Shown piece after piece: positions 1 through 8,986 of a stretch of DNA of 19,356 nucleotides; the first letter of the stretch is position 1, and every line of letters begins with the position of its first letter. A program made the position numbers and the translations under genes. Source of the DNA: Scenedesmus sp. ARA3 (taxonomy: Eukaryota; Chlorophyta; Chlorophyceae; Sphaeropleales; Scenedesmaceae); the NCBI GenBank assembly GCA_004335835.1, contig RWJK01000670.1:1-19356 (forward strand). The letters run 5' to 3'. The notes below the pieces were generated by a model, which saw only the letters and a program-made list of their open reading frames with translations, had not been told where the DNA came from and did not search any database.

Positions 1-63
<63 letters not shown>
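1..63. repeat. TGAT tetranucleotide microsatellite
   Basis: The window opens with about fifteen perfect copies of TGAT followed by TGA. The tract probably continues to the left of the window. No coding or regulatory role can be read from it. Confidence 0.97.
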
Positions 64-1159
64 GCTGAGAGTCAACAGCAGCACATGCAGACGTAACACA
101 GCAGACACGGCGCTTTTTTTTTTCAGGCTTGTTTTCCGCGTTTTGGCCCCCGCAATCCGCGAACCCCTTCACCATTTCCGCAGTGACCAGTAGTGACAAG
201 CTTGCTTAAGTTAGGCTGAAATCATGATTCCACCATACTGAAATCCAAATACAAGACGTCACACTGCTGTCGCAGCACTTTTTCGACGCATGCAAGTGCC
301 AGGTACTACAAAAAAACGGTAGTTCAATGTATGATTTAATGTGCCGTGGGTGCCATCATTTCTTCTGTTTGCTGTCTTGCTGCTTTTGCCATGTGCTAGT
401 GCACTGTTAGTGTGTGACTTAGTGTTAGGGGTGGTCTAGTGCACCACCTCGAGTACCCTTCTCCATGCCACAGCTCTAACTTTTAGGTCCATCTCAATAC
501 ATTTCGCGTGGTTTCCGGGAAACATTCAGCCCCTACAGCCTTTAAGCCCGAGGGTTCTGGAAAAGTATCCGGGTTTCTTGAGTCAGATCGCACGCACATG
601 TATTGCAGCAAAAGGTACACGAAACACAGCGTAATTTATTTGACCAGAACGCTGTCATGAGGTACAGCTCCGCAAGGTCACCAAATCATCCCTGAGTTCA
701 CAGAGCCTCACAAGGCACATCTGCACTCTGTTCAGTCACCACCACCAAACACGTTCTGTCCCATGTTCCAAGCTGCCGCACATTTTTGTTGAAACAGCTA
801 GCGCTCCAGGCAAGAAATCGTCTTCAATGTGTGCCTTGGACTTGTCTTGGTGTCCACCAACACGTGCAAAGCCATTCTTTTGCAACACCCATCTATTGCC
901 ATTGCCACACTGACGTGCTCTCAGGGCAGCACCAGCAGTGGAAGTATGTTGTGAACACTGTGCATGCAATGGTTGTAGCTGCTACAGTCTGTCGTCTGAC
1001 ACCAACTGCTGTGGCTCAGCAATCATTTTGCTGTCACTGAAAGTAAAGCATCCTGGAATGGTACACACAAAAAGCACAAAAGGCGTTCTGATATGACAAG
1101 CTGTCATAACAGCAGTCGAACAGGTGGGGTGCCCGCTGGGCTGCAGCAAGGTCCTTGAT

Positions 1160-1193
1160 CTGAAAGCTTTCAGATGTCATGCTTAAGCATGAC
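1160..1193. repeat. Two adjacent perfect palindromes
   Basis: CTGAAAGCTTTCAG (14 bp, 1160-1173) is followed after two bases by GTCATGCTTAAGCATGAC (18 bp, 1176-1193). Both are perfect dyads. They could be protein-binding sites or a double hairpin; no neighbouring gene gives them a role. Confidence 0.85.
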
Positions 1194-1292
1194 TGACTGA
1201 AATCGCAAAATGTGCATAGTGCCCAAGACAATAAAGGAAACATGCCATGTGGTTGGCATCATGTGTATATGGTTTATCCTGTGTGTCACCTT

Positions 1293-1309
1293 CTCCAGTA
1301 CTACTGGAG
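1293..1309. repeat. Short perfect inverted repeat
   Basis: CTCCAGTA and its reverse complement TACTGGAG are separated by a single base. This is a quasi-palindrome of 17 bp with no assigned function. Confidence 0.8.
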
Positions 1310-1849
1310 GACCATAGCTGGCTGCAGCTACCCGCTTTTGTTCAAGCCAAACTGCAGCAAAACCCAGAAAGCACACACATTGGCCCAGCACCAGCTGCAG
1401 CCAGCCTGCAAAACCCAATGCCATCACACCAAGGCCCACACCTGTAGCTTTGCATCATCATATTACCAATTAAGCCATAGCAGCAACGCCATCGGCCCCG
1501 CGCCCCACTGGAGCGGAAGGAGGAGGGAGCACTACTCCATTATGTTTGCAATTATTGCGCACACCCCAAGCCTTTTCAAGAAAGGCAGCAATGTACCCTG
1601 TAGCTTTGCATGCCAGACCAGACCACAGCAGCACACATGATCAGCTTCAAAAGGCACTGCTGTGATGCAGGCAGCATGTGTTGACCAGCAGGCACCAGGA
1701 AGGCATGCCAGGGCATGCACAGACCACAATACAGCCCTGGCAGCACAGCAGCACCCCTGCAAAACAAGAACAGGGCCCAATCAACTGCTTTTTGGCGGCA
1801 TGCGGCTAAGGCTAAGGCTATATCCGCGTGCGCGTGGAACTGTATTTGA

Positions 1850-2057
1850 CCACACCCCGACTTGAACCAACGACCTCACGGACACCACGCTGGCACGCTA
1901 TGTAACGGCACAGTATAATAGATACTGTAGGGTCTAGAGAGAGAGCCGTGCCGTAGGTCAAAGATGAGACCTATACCCTAGCCGGGGTAGTTGGACGAGA
2001 GAACTACATAGGCCCTGCAATGTAGGAGGGGAGGGATTCGACTCCTGAGAGTTCCCC
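1850..2057. other. Hairpin cluster with tRNA-promoter-like boxes (possible SINE or structured RNA)
   Basis: Several perfect stems are packed together: ACGGCAC 1905-1911 with 1948-1954; CAGTAT/ATACTG 1911-1927; TAGGTC/GACCTA 1954-1973; GTAGTT/AACTAC 1987-2007; CTACAT/ATGTAG 2004-2025; GGGGA/TCCCC 2028-2057. On the minus strand, 1868-1859 reads GGTTCAAGTC, close to the tRNA B-box, and 1895-1885 reads TGCCAGCGTGG, a 9/11 match to the A-box. On the plus strand, 2034-2045 holds a second B-box-like GGATTCGACTCC. The T-arm stems do not pair properly and no 7-base anticodon loop forms, so this is not an intact tRNA gene. A decayed tRNA-derived SINE fits best. A structured non-coding RNA is the alternative. 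Confidence 0.35.
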
Positions 2058-2269
2058 ACGGGCTTATCATAATATCCTATTAACCCTTTTTGTCTTCTAT
2101 ACGCTTCCCTACGCTTCCTCAGTCGTTACACGCTACCACTTAGCCAAAACAGCACATGGTCAGATGCTGCTGAGTACGTGTATCTTGTATGTGAACAGCC
2201 TCGACTAACGGTCACTCTCTACTACGCGGCACAGCACTAGTTCCATTTTCATAACTTTTGAGACAACGT
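2058..2269. other. Gene-free stretch beside the transposon
   Basis: This is moderately AT-rich sequence with no open frame of note. It may include the true 3' end of the Tc1-like element, but I could not find a convincing terminal inverted repeat pairing it with the far side of the transposase. Confidence 0.45.
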
Positions 2270-2358
2270 GTGCGCTCTACTGCTGCTGTCACGCCAACTG
2301 CCGCTGCCGCTCACCCGCAGGCCTGACCAGCCTGGCGCTGCACCATCAGGAACACCAC

Positions 2359-3108
2359 TCAGTACCCAATGTATGCGCCACGCTTCCGCAGCACCTTGTC
2401 CACCCGCTTTGGCATGCTGAGCATCAAGCTGCGCAGCGTTGACAGCGGCAGCTCCGCCCATGCGCGCAGCACCGCTGCCTTGAGCTGTTCCAAGGTGTAG
2501 TACTCATGGCGGTACACCTGCGGCTTGATGATGCCCCACACATTCTCAATGGGGTTGAGGTCTGGGCTGTTTGGAGGCCAGTTAGGCAGCACCCTGACAC
2601 CCTTGGCTGCCAGAAACCTCGGGGTACCACCCTTGGCGTGCGCATGCGTGTTGTCAAGAAGAAAGGTAGGCTCACCAGCACCGGCAGCTGCGAAGAGCTG
2701 CCTTGCCTCTGGCAGCATACCCTCCTCGAACTTCTCGCAGAACTCCTCTGACCCTACACCATTCAGCAGGAGACTCTGTCCCCTCCTTGTGTTCTTGCGC
2801 TCGTACTTTTTCTTGAGGCCGGTGGTGCCGCTCACGCAGTACAGCGAGGACTTGCCATGGACTGACATGAGGCCGTACACATGCAACTGCTGGTTTTTGT
2901 TGGGCTTGAACCTAATTGGCTTATGCCCCTTGAAGTGCCAGACCTTGCCACCAGGGCTGCTGCCACGCAGAGTGAAGTAGGTGGAGTCCAGCGCCGCCAC
3001 GCGGGACCAGTCGGTCCTGGCCTGATTTTGCTGCTTGCCCCATGCTACACGCGCCTTCCTGGTTTCCTTACTAATGAATGGCTTATTGGCTGGTTTGGAC
3101 TTGGCCAT
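2359..3108 (-). pseudogene. Transposase catalytic domain (DDE), fragment of broken gene
   Basis: This 249-residue frame carries the RNase-H-like DDE domain that cuts and joins transposon ends. Candidate metal-binding residues are D41 (in ALDSTYF), D152 (in FLLDNTHAHAK) and E188 (in SPDLNPIENVW). The motif around the glutamate is the hallmark of Tc1/mariner and IS630 transposases. D152 and E188 have 35 residues between them, against 34 in classic Tc1. The same frame is open further upstream to 3201 and encodes a second helix-turn-helix (WSAVSRATVYRAV), so the ATG at 3108 is not the ancestral start. The start of the protein lies in another frame (3045-3455). The codons are otherwise intact, so the break is probably recent. 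Confidence 0.85.
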
Positions 3109-3455
3109 GGTTGCTGCAACTGCTCTGTAGACTGTAGCCCTGCTGACGGCGCTCCAGGCTGCGCTATCAGGATCCGTCTCACTACCGGAACTGCCTGCTG
3201 CTCACACAGAAGGGTGCTTGCTGTGTCTACTAGCTGCTTGCTCAGGGCACGTGGCCTGCCAGAACGTGGATTTTCCTGCAGGTTCTTGCATTCTGCATAC
3301 CTCTGCTGCCACCTTTTGACAATAGCAAGACTCTCTTTAGTGAGGGCAGCAGCAGCAGCAGCAGCAGCGTTGCCATGCTCATGGCATTGAGCCAGAGCGT
3401 GTATCACAGCAGCACAACGGATTGAGCGACAGAACTTCTTCGGGTTTCGAACCAT
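3045..3455 (-). pseudogene. Transposase N-terminal DNA-binding fragment
   Basis: The 136-residue frame starts MVRNPKK. It has an eight-alanine run made by a GCA tract (about 3346-3366), then a helix-turn-helix-like segment (LTKESLAIVKRWQQRY) followed by SGRPRALS, the linker typical of the paired-like DNA-binding region of Tc1 transposases. The last 45 or so residues look like out-of-frame noise. Homology to the transposase continues in a frame shifted by one base somewhere around 3155-3200, so a one-base insertion or deletion has split the gene. I see no obvious slippery site for programmed frameshifting. Confidence 0.8.
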
Positions 3456-3605
3456 CTTAGAGCTTTGTATCGATCACACGTAGTAGCCCGCTTATGCACG
3501 TTCTGCTGCAGCGTCATCTGTCATTGTCAGCCTGTCTGCTGACTCGGCAGCAGCACTTGAGTCCGTGCCAATAGGCCCTTGGGGTTGTCGATATTTCCGC
3601 AGAAA
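3456..3605. other. Spacer between transposase and AT-rich block
   Basis: This is mixed sequence of normal composition with no open frame or repeat I can assign. It may contain the 5' terminus of the Tc1-like element. Confidence 0.4.
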
Positions 3606-4059
3606 AGTATATATATATATATAAAAAGTATATAAAAAGTATATAAAAAGTATATATAAATAAAAAGTATATAAAAAGTATATATATAAATAAAAAGTAT
3701 ATAAAAAGTATATATATATATATACTAATACTATACTAAGTATATATATATACTATACTAAGTATACTAGTATACTAAGTATATATATGACTACTTAGTA
3801 TAGTATATATATACTATACTAAGTAGTCATATATATACTATACTAAGTATATATATATATATATACTTTTTATATACTTTTTATATACTTTTTATATATA
3901 TATAAATATACAAGCCACGCACATTGGGTCGCCAACTCTCGTATATATATATATATAAAAAGTATATATATATATATAAAAAGTATATAAAAAGTATATA
4001 AAAAGTATATATATATATAAAAAGTATATAAAAAGTATATATATATATATATATATATA
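3606..4059. repeat. AT-rich block of TATA runs and AAAAAGTATAT units
   Basis: Apart from one 31-base GC-containing island (3911-3941), this stretch is almost pure A and T. It is built of TA runs alternating with AAAAAGTATAT units (3606-3720 and about 3953-4045) and their reverse complement ATATACTTTTT (about 3865-3896). Opposed orientations of the same unit mean the whole block can fold back on itself. Its composition contrasts sharply with the GC-rich genes nearby. Translated frames in it are only Tyr/Ile repeats and are not genes. Confidence 0.95.
3778..3839. repeat. 62-bp perfect palindrome
   Basis: Two 31-base arms meet with no spacer; the centre lies between 3808 and 3809. The arms contain the ordered words GACTACTTAGTATAG and CTATACTAAGTAGTC, so it is not just a TA run. 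A 16-bp palindrome AGTATACTAGTATACT lies just left at 3761-3776. Such a sequence can extrude a cruciform. Confidence 0.93.
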
Positions 4060-4090
4060 CGAGAGTTGGCGACCCAATGTGCGTGGCTTG
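3911..4090. repeat. Inverted repeat with 47-bp perfect arms
   Basis: The left arm (3911-3957) begins CAAGCCACGCACATTGGG. The right arm (4044-4090) is its exact reverse complement and ends CCCAATGTGCGTGGCTTG. The outer 31 bases of each arm are ordinary mixed sequence and the inner 16 are TA repeats. The 86-bp spacer is AT-rich. It looks like a foldback element, a MITE, or an inverted duplication created by breakage of the AT block. A transcript across it would form a long perfect hairpin. Confidence 0.93.
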
Positions 4091-4685
4091 GAGGCAGCAG
4101 CCTGTGTGTAAAGCCAGTCCTGCAGCCAGCGGTGTCATACCTGCTGCTGGTTACACCCAACTTTGCAGGTGCACCAGGCCACTTAAGGTGTGTTCCTGTC
4201 AAAGCTGCCCGTCAAAACACAATTCAATGTGCATCTTCATTTCATTTGTTGCACTTGAAGCCTCCTGTATACATGACCAGGCATGGCATGGGGCCCAGCT
4301 GGGCTGCAGCAAAGCTACACTGCATTTTCTGCACATTTCTGACAATGACTCTCTGCCAGCAATGCCTGTTACACAATAAACCTCGTGTTATGCATTTTTA
4401 TACTCAACAGAGTATGACACCGATTTTTGACGGCAATGCAACGGCTGGATGCTGTGACATTGAAAGTCAAACAAAAGGTGGCTAATTTGACTTAGCCAAA
4501 ATTCAGGCTTGGATTGCATGCACAATCACGAACTTCCTGCAGCTGCCAGTCACCAAACAGTGCACGGGCACACAAGCCGGCCAGAAAACATGATACTACT
4601 GGGAACCAGCTGCAGCATCAAGGGCAGCAAGCCACTATTACTCAAATAGCCTGCACAACCTGCTGCCCCAAATTGGGTGCACATT
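4091..4685. other. Gene-free stretch between AT block and transposase relic
   Basis: The longest frame (4066-4485 plus, 139 residues) starts inside the inverted repeat, matches no family I know and lacks exon structure. On the minus strand TGTAA occurs at 4375-4371, preceded nearby by TTTATTG; it could be the poly(A) signal of DRC2 if that transcript reads through the transposase relic, giving a 3' UTR of about 0.7 kb. That is speculative. Confidence 0.45.
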
Positions 4686-4967
4686 GTGCGCTCTACTGCT
4701 GCTGTCACGCCAACTGCCGCTGCCGCTCACCAGCAGGCCTGACCAGCCTGACGCTGCACCATCAGGAACACCACTCAGTATCCAATGTATGCGCCACGGT
4801 TCCGCAGCACCTTGTCCACCCGCTTCGGCATGCTGAGCATCAAGTTGCGCAGCATTGGCAGCGGCAGCGCAGCCCATTCACGCAGCACAGCTGCCTTGAG
4901 CTGTTCCAGGGTGTAGTACTCCTGGCGATACACCTGCGGCTTGATGGTGCCCCACACATTCTCAATG
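4686..4967 (-). mobile_element. Truncated second copy of the Tc1-like transposase
   Basis: This relic matches 2270-2551 without gaps at about 94% identity. It encodes only the C-terminal end of the transposase, from the IENVW motif with the catalytic glutamate to the same terminal AYIGY and stop (4777-4775). The two aspartates are absent. The break at 4967 is abrupt, and unrelated sequence follows. It lies just 133 bp beyond the stop codon of DRC2 and on the same strand, so it may be part of that gene's 3' UTR. Confidence 0.9.
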
Positions 4968-5099
4968 ATATGCAGGCTTAATCTGTGCTGCACTGCGCGT
5001 ATCAGATGTTGCAGCAGTACCACACGCCAGCTGACAGCTAGCAGGTTGCGGTCATCAGCCTGCACCCGCCAGCAGCAGGACACAGCTGCCCCTGCCGAG

Positions 5100-8000
5100 C
5101 TAGCGGGCGCTCAGCCCAGACACAGCAGGCACAGTCACCAGCCCAGCTCCCTGCAGGCGCAGCACCGGCTGCTGCTGCTGCTGCTGCTGCTGCTGGCTGG
5201 CTGCCTTGGTTGCTGAGGCCGCGCGCGACTCCTGCGTGCCCTTCTGCTGCCCTGCTGAGCGCTGCTTGCGCCGCTCCGCCATGACCAGCTGCAGCCGCTG
5301 GTTGACCACAAGCAGCGGGTTGGCTGGCGTGTTCAGCACCGCCTCATTCACACTGCAGCAGCAGGGCAGCGGCAGCGCAGCAGCAGCCGCCATGTCAGGT
5401 GCAAGCTCGGTCATGAAGATGAAAGGCTGGCACAGCTACGCACAGCAGAGTGGCTGGTGCGAGGCAAGCCTGTGGCCAACCATCGCTGCCCGACTAGGTC
5501 ATGCGCATGTAGCTACAAGCGCAAGATTCCGCTTGTACAGCAACCTGCCCTGGCCCCCACCAAGCAACCCCTGACGACAACTAAGCACAGATGGTGCGCA
5601 TCACCCAGCACCCGTCACCCAGCCGTCTGGCCCCCCACCTGATGCCGTCCAGGAAGCTCTTGAGCAGCTGCCGCAGGTCGGCGTTCTCCGCCTCCAGCCG
5701 CAGCCGCTCACGGTCCACTGCCGCCACGTCCAGCACCACCTTGTTGTAGCGGCTGAAGAACCTGCAGCCGACAACAGACAGAAAAAAGGCAGCAGGGTGC
5801 TGTCAGCAACCAGGTGGCAGGGGGTCGGGTGGTGCCACGTCCAGCACCACCTTGTTGTAGCAGCCGAAGCACCTGCACGCAACACCACATTAACCAAAGT
5901 AATGATTTGCAGCAGGGTACTGTAAGCGATAACAGCAGCAGGAGGTCGAGCGGCGTCATACAGTGTGCCGTGGCAAAGTCGCGCTACTTAACGACTAGGG
6001 CAAAGCAGCGCACAGGATCAAGCAGCGTACAAGACGGCAGCAGCACACGCAGCCGCACCACCACCTCCAGGCAATCTGGCCTGCGGCTACAAGCTTATAT
6101 GCTGCTGCGGCGCAGCGCCATCACGTGCGCAATGGATCTGTGCCTGCCTGGCTGCTTGGCTGCCTACCCGACCTGCCTGCCTGCCTGGCGCCTCACCTGT
6201 TGAGGTAGTCCCACTCCTCCACATCCTTGCCCTCATCATCCAGGCCGCCAGCACTCAGCCTGGTGCCGCCAGCACCACTGGCACCTGCCGCTGCCGGCCC
6301 CACCCCCTCCTCCTTCAAGGAGACGTTATCTCCTTGCTGCTGCACCTCGGCGCCTTGCAGTTGCTGCTGCTGCAGCTGCTGCTGCTCCAGCTCCTGTGCG
6401 GCTGCCATGGGCACCGGAGGCAGCTCCAGGAAGGGCGCCACCTTCTCGTGCTCAGTCTCTAGCTTGCGGCACATCTCAGCCAGCTTCAGCACAGACTCGG
6501 CCTTTGCAATCTTGGAGCGCAAGTCCTGCAGCAAGCAGCGGCAGCAGCAGCAGCAGCAGCAGCGGCAGAAGCACATGGCACACAGCGTGTTCATGTCCAT
6601 CATCACTGCAGCACAAGAAGGCGGCACTATATGCATAGCTGATGGTGCTGCGCAGTTCCCTGGCCAGGCGCTCGCTGTGGCGCCACAGCCTAGCAGCACA
6701 CCATGCACCACATGCGGCTCCTGGTCATCAACACGATGCCCAAGGCTGCACAAACCCAGGCCACCCACCTGCATCGCGCTGCTGCTCATCACGCTCAGCT
6801 GCTTCAGGCGCTCAGCTGCTGCCGCGCGGCCTGCATCCAGTGCCGCCTTGAGCTGCGCGTAGTGGCGGCCCATGAGGTCCTTCTCGCGGCGCAGCGCTGC
6901 GTTGCGCTCCTCCCATTCGCGGCTGTTGGTGGCGATCTTGGTGCGCCAGTGCTGCAGGTCCTCCTGCGGGTGGGCGCAAGGTTTGGGGGTGAAACAAGCA
7001 TGCATGCAGGCACAGCGATCAAGCAGGTGTGCAATTGTGCAGGTGTTAGTTGAGCATAGCATGCATGGCGGAGGGCAGCAGGTGCAGACTGATGCAATGC
7101 TGGTTGTTTGCAGCACGACCCTGCCTGCAAGGTCACCCATGGTGCATGTGGCTCCCTCACAGCATGCTGCTCTCAATCAAGGCAGGACACAGCAGCAGCA
7201 GCAGCAGCATCGCTGCAGCGCGCGCACCTGCAGCTTGATGAGCTTCTTCATGCGCTGCTCGATGAGGTGCGCTGCCGCCGCGTCGCTCTTGGTGAGGCTC
7301 CTGAACGAGGCGGTGCGGTGCTCCGTGCCCTCCAGGTACGCCTTGTGCGCCTGCAGCAGCACACATGCAACGTTGCTGTTTGGCCTGCAGTAGTGCTGAT
7401 CGTTTGCGTGAAATGCAGGTGGACAGGAAAGGGCTTCATGCATCATGCCATGCACAGCGCACCAGCACCAATGCTCAGCCTCTCCGACATGTTCACCCCG
7501 CCGCACCAAATACAAAGCATGCCAGCGCTCCGGTCCAGCATGTGCTAGCAGCACACGAGCAACACGGGCATGGCCGTGCGGGCATGCCTGTACATGCAGT
7601 GTGCCACAGCTGCATGCACTGGCTAAGGCTTGCGCCTGCCTGTGCAGCTGCCTCAACACCATCGTGTACAACGAGTATCAACAATGCATAAGATGCCCCA
7701 CCTGCTCAAACTGGCGCTCCAGCTCCTCTGTGGATAGGGCTTGCGCCCGCCTGCGCAGCCGCCTCGACAGCGATGTGTACAGAATGCATCAGAAAATGCC
7801 CACCTGCTCAAAGTGGCGCTCCAGCTCCTCAATGATGCCCTCCAGCTGGATCTTCAGCACGTTGTACTCCTCGCTGTTGCGGTTGCGCACCTGCAGCCAG
7901 CGCCACAACATTGTAAGAATCATTGTGTTTGCACATGCACACACGTGCAGGCAACACCAGCACTGGCACCGAAGCAGGCACAGCATTCTGCTGCCTATAT

Positions 8001-8931
8001 TTATTGCTGTTCCTGCTGCAAAACTTGGGGCGATGAGCAGCATGCTGAGCATCCTCAGCAGTCTGCCACTGGGGGTGTGCGCAAGCACGGTGCAATACAC
8101 CCCAGCAACAGACAGCAGATGCATTGCGCTGCACCAAACAGCGCCTTAAACAACCGTGCAGGAATACTGGAGAGCCCTGTCGCCTCACCTCCTCCCGTGC
8201 AGACTCAAACTCCTGCCGGGTGTCTGCGTCCGCATCTGTGAATTCAACCTGCAGCCCGCACCAGGCAGCACAGCATGCGGCCAACCTTGCAGGAGAGTCA
8301 AGCATGCACATGATGCATGCCAGACGCACGCCACTGCGCTGAACACTTGCTGTAATACAGTTGGGTGTCCCACTGATCATGTTTGATCATGCATGCTCAA
8401 CCAAGCCGGAAAACAGCGGTGCCTGTAATAGTACCAGGTGTGCAGCGGTCAAGGCGTGCTACTTTGCCTCGTGTGCATGTTGCCGCCGCTGCTGCTGCCG
8501 CTGCCACTGCTGCTGCTGCTGGCTGGCAGTGTGCCTCACCTTCATTGCCTCAGCCATCTCCTGCAGGTCCTTCTTCTGCCGTGCATGGCTGCACACAAGC
8601 TCAGCGCGCTCACTGCACAGCAAGCCACCAAATGCAGCACAGCGCGGCACGGCATCGAGTGACTGCGGGCAAGCCTGGCGCTCGTGGGCAAGCTCTGCCT
8701 GACTGCACAGCAAGCGCAGACAGCGCAGCTTGCAGGATGCCTGCTTGCACCCTCTCACTGCTGGCATCTCAATACTCCCTGCCCAGCACTGCAGCCGCCT
8801 GGCACAGAACTGTGGTAAAACATGGCATGAGATGCCGTACGCGGCCAGGGCTGCCACTCACGCTGCAAACTCGTCCTGCAGCTCCTTGAGCTCGCTGTTG
8901 AACTGCGCCTCCATGCCAGCTAAGCGCTCCG

Positions 8932-8986
<55 letters not shown>

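Larger units (their letters stand above)
64..1819. other. Intergenic stretch without a recognisable gene
   Basis: No open frame here shows a known domain, a sensible exon with splice sites, or codon use like the genes further right. The longest frames (for example 1212-1640 plus, and 1170-1439 minus) are rich in Cys, His and Trp, as expected of translated non-coding DNA. The only structure I see is a few short palindromes, listed separately, and a short direct repeat CTGTAGCTTTGCAT near 1442 and 1598. It could be untranslated sequence of a gene to the left, or old transposon debris; neither is shown. Confidence 0.6.
2270..3455 (-). mobile_element. Tc1/mariner-IS630-type DNA transposon, degenerate copy 1
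   Basis: The element is defined by its two transposase fragments plus a 3' non-coding tail. The left limit of 2270 is where similarity to the second copy (4686-4967) begins: about 282 bp align without gaps and I count about 17 mismatches, roughly 94% identity. The right limit is the first codon of the DNA-binding fragment; the real right end probably lies a little further out, before the AT-rich block at 3606. No terminal inverted repeat or TA target duplication could be assigned. The split reading frame indicates it can no longer make a full transposase. Confidence 0.8.

Noticed and set aside
1212..1640. 142-residue open frame as a possible gene
   Set aside because: No domain, no splice context, composition rich in Cys/His/Gln typical of chance frames in CAG-rich DNA.
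1801..1822. GGCTAA repeats as a telomere-like tract
   Set aside because: Only about two to three units, and the unit is not the TTTAGGG or TTAGGG type.
1981..2062. Intact tRNA gene on the plus strand
   Set aside because: D-arm-like and T-arm-like stems exist, but no proper 7-base anticodon loop, a faulty T stem and a poor acceptor stem.
3870..4202. Tyr/Ile-repeat frames on the minus strand
   Set aside because: They are translations of TA runs.
4066..4485. 139-residue open frame beside the AT block
   Set aside because: It starts inside the inverted repeat, has no recognisable domain, and overlaps nothing conserved.
6193..7176. Single 327-residue minus-strand frame as one uninterrupted protein
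   Set aside because: It reads through intron 11; Cys/His-rich filler separates two DRC2 exons that have clear GT-AG boundaries.
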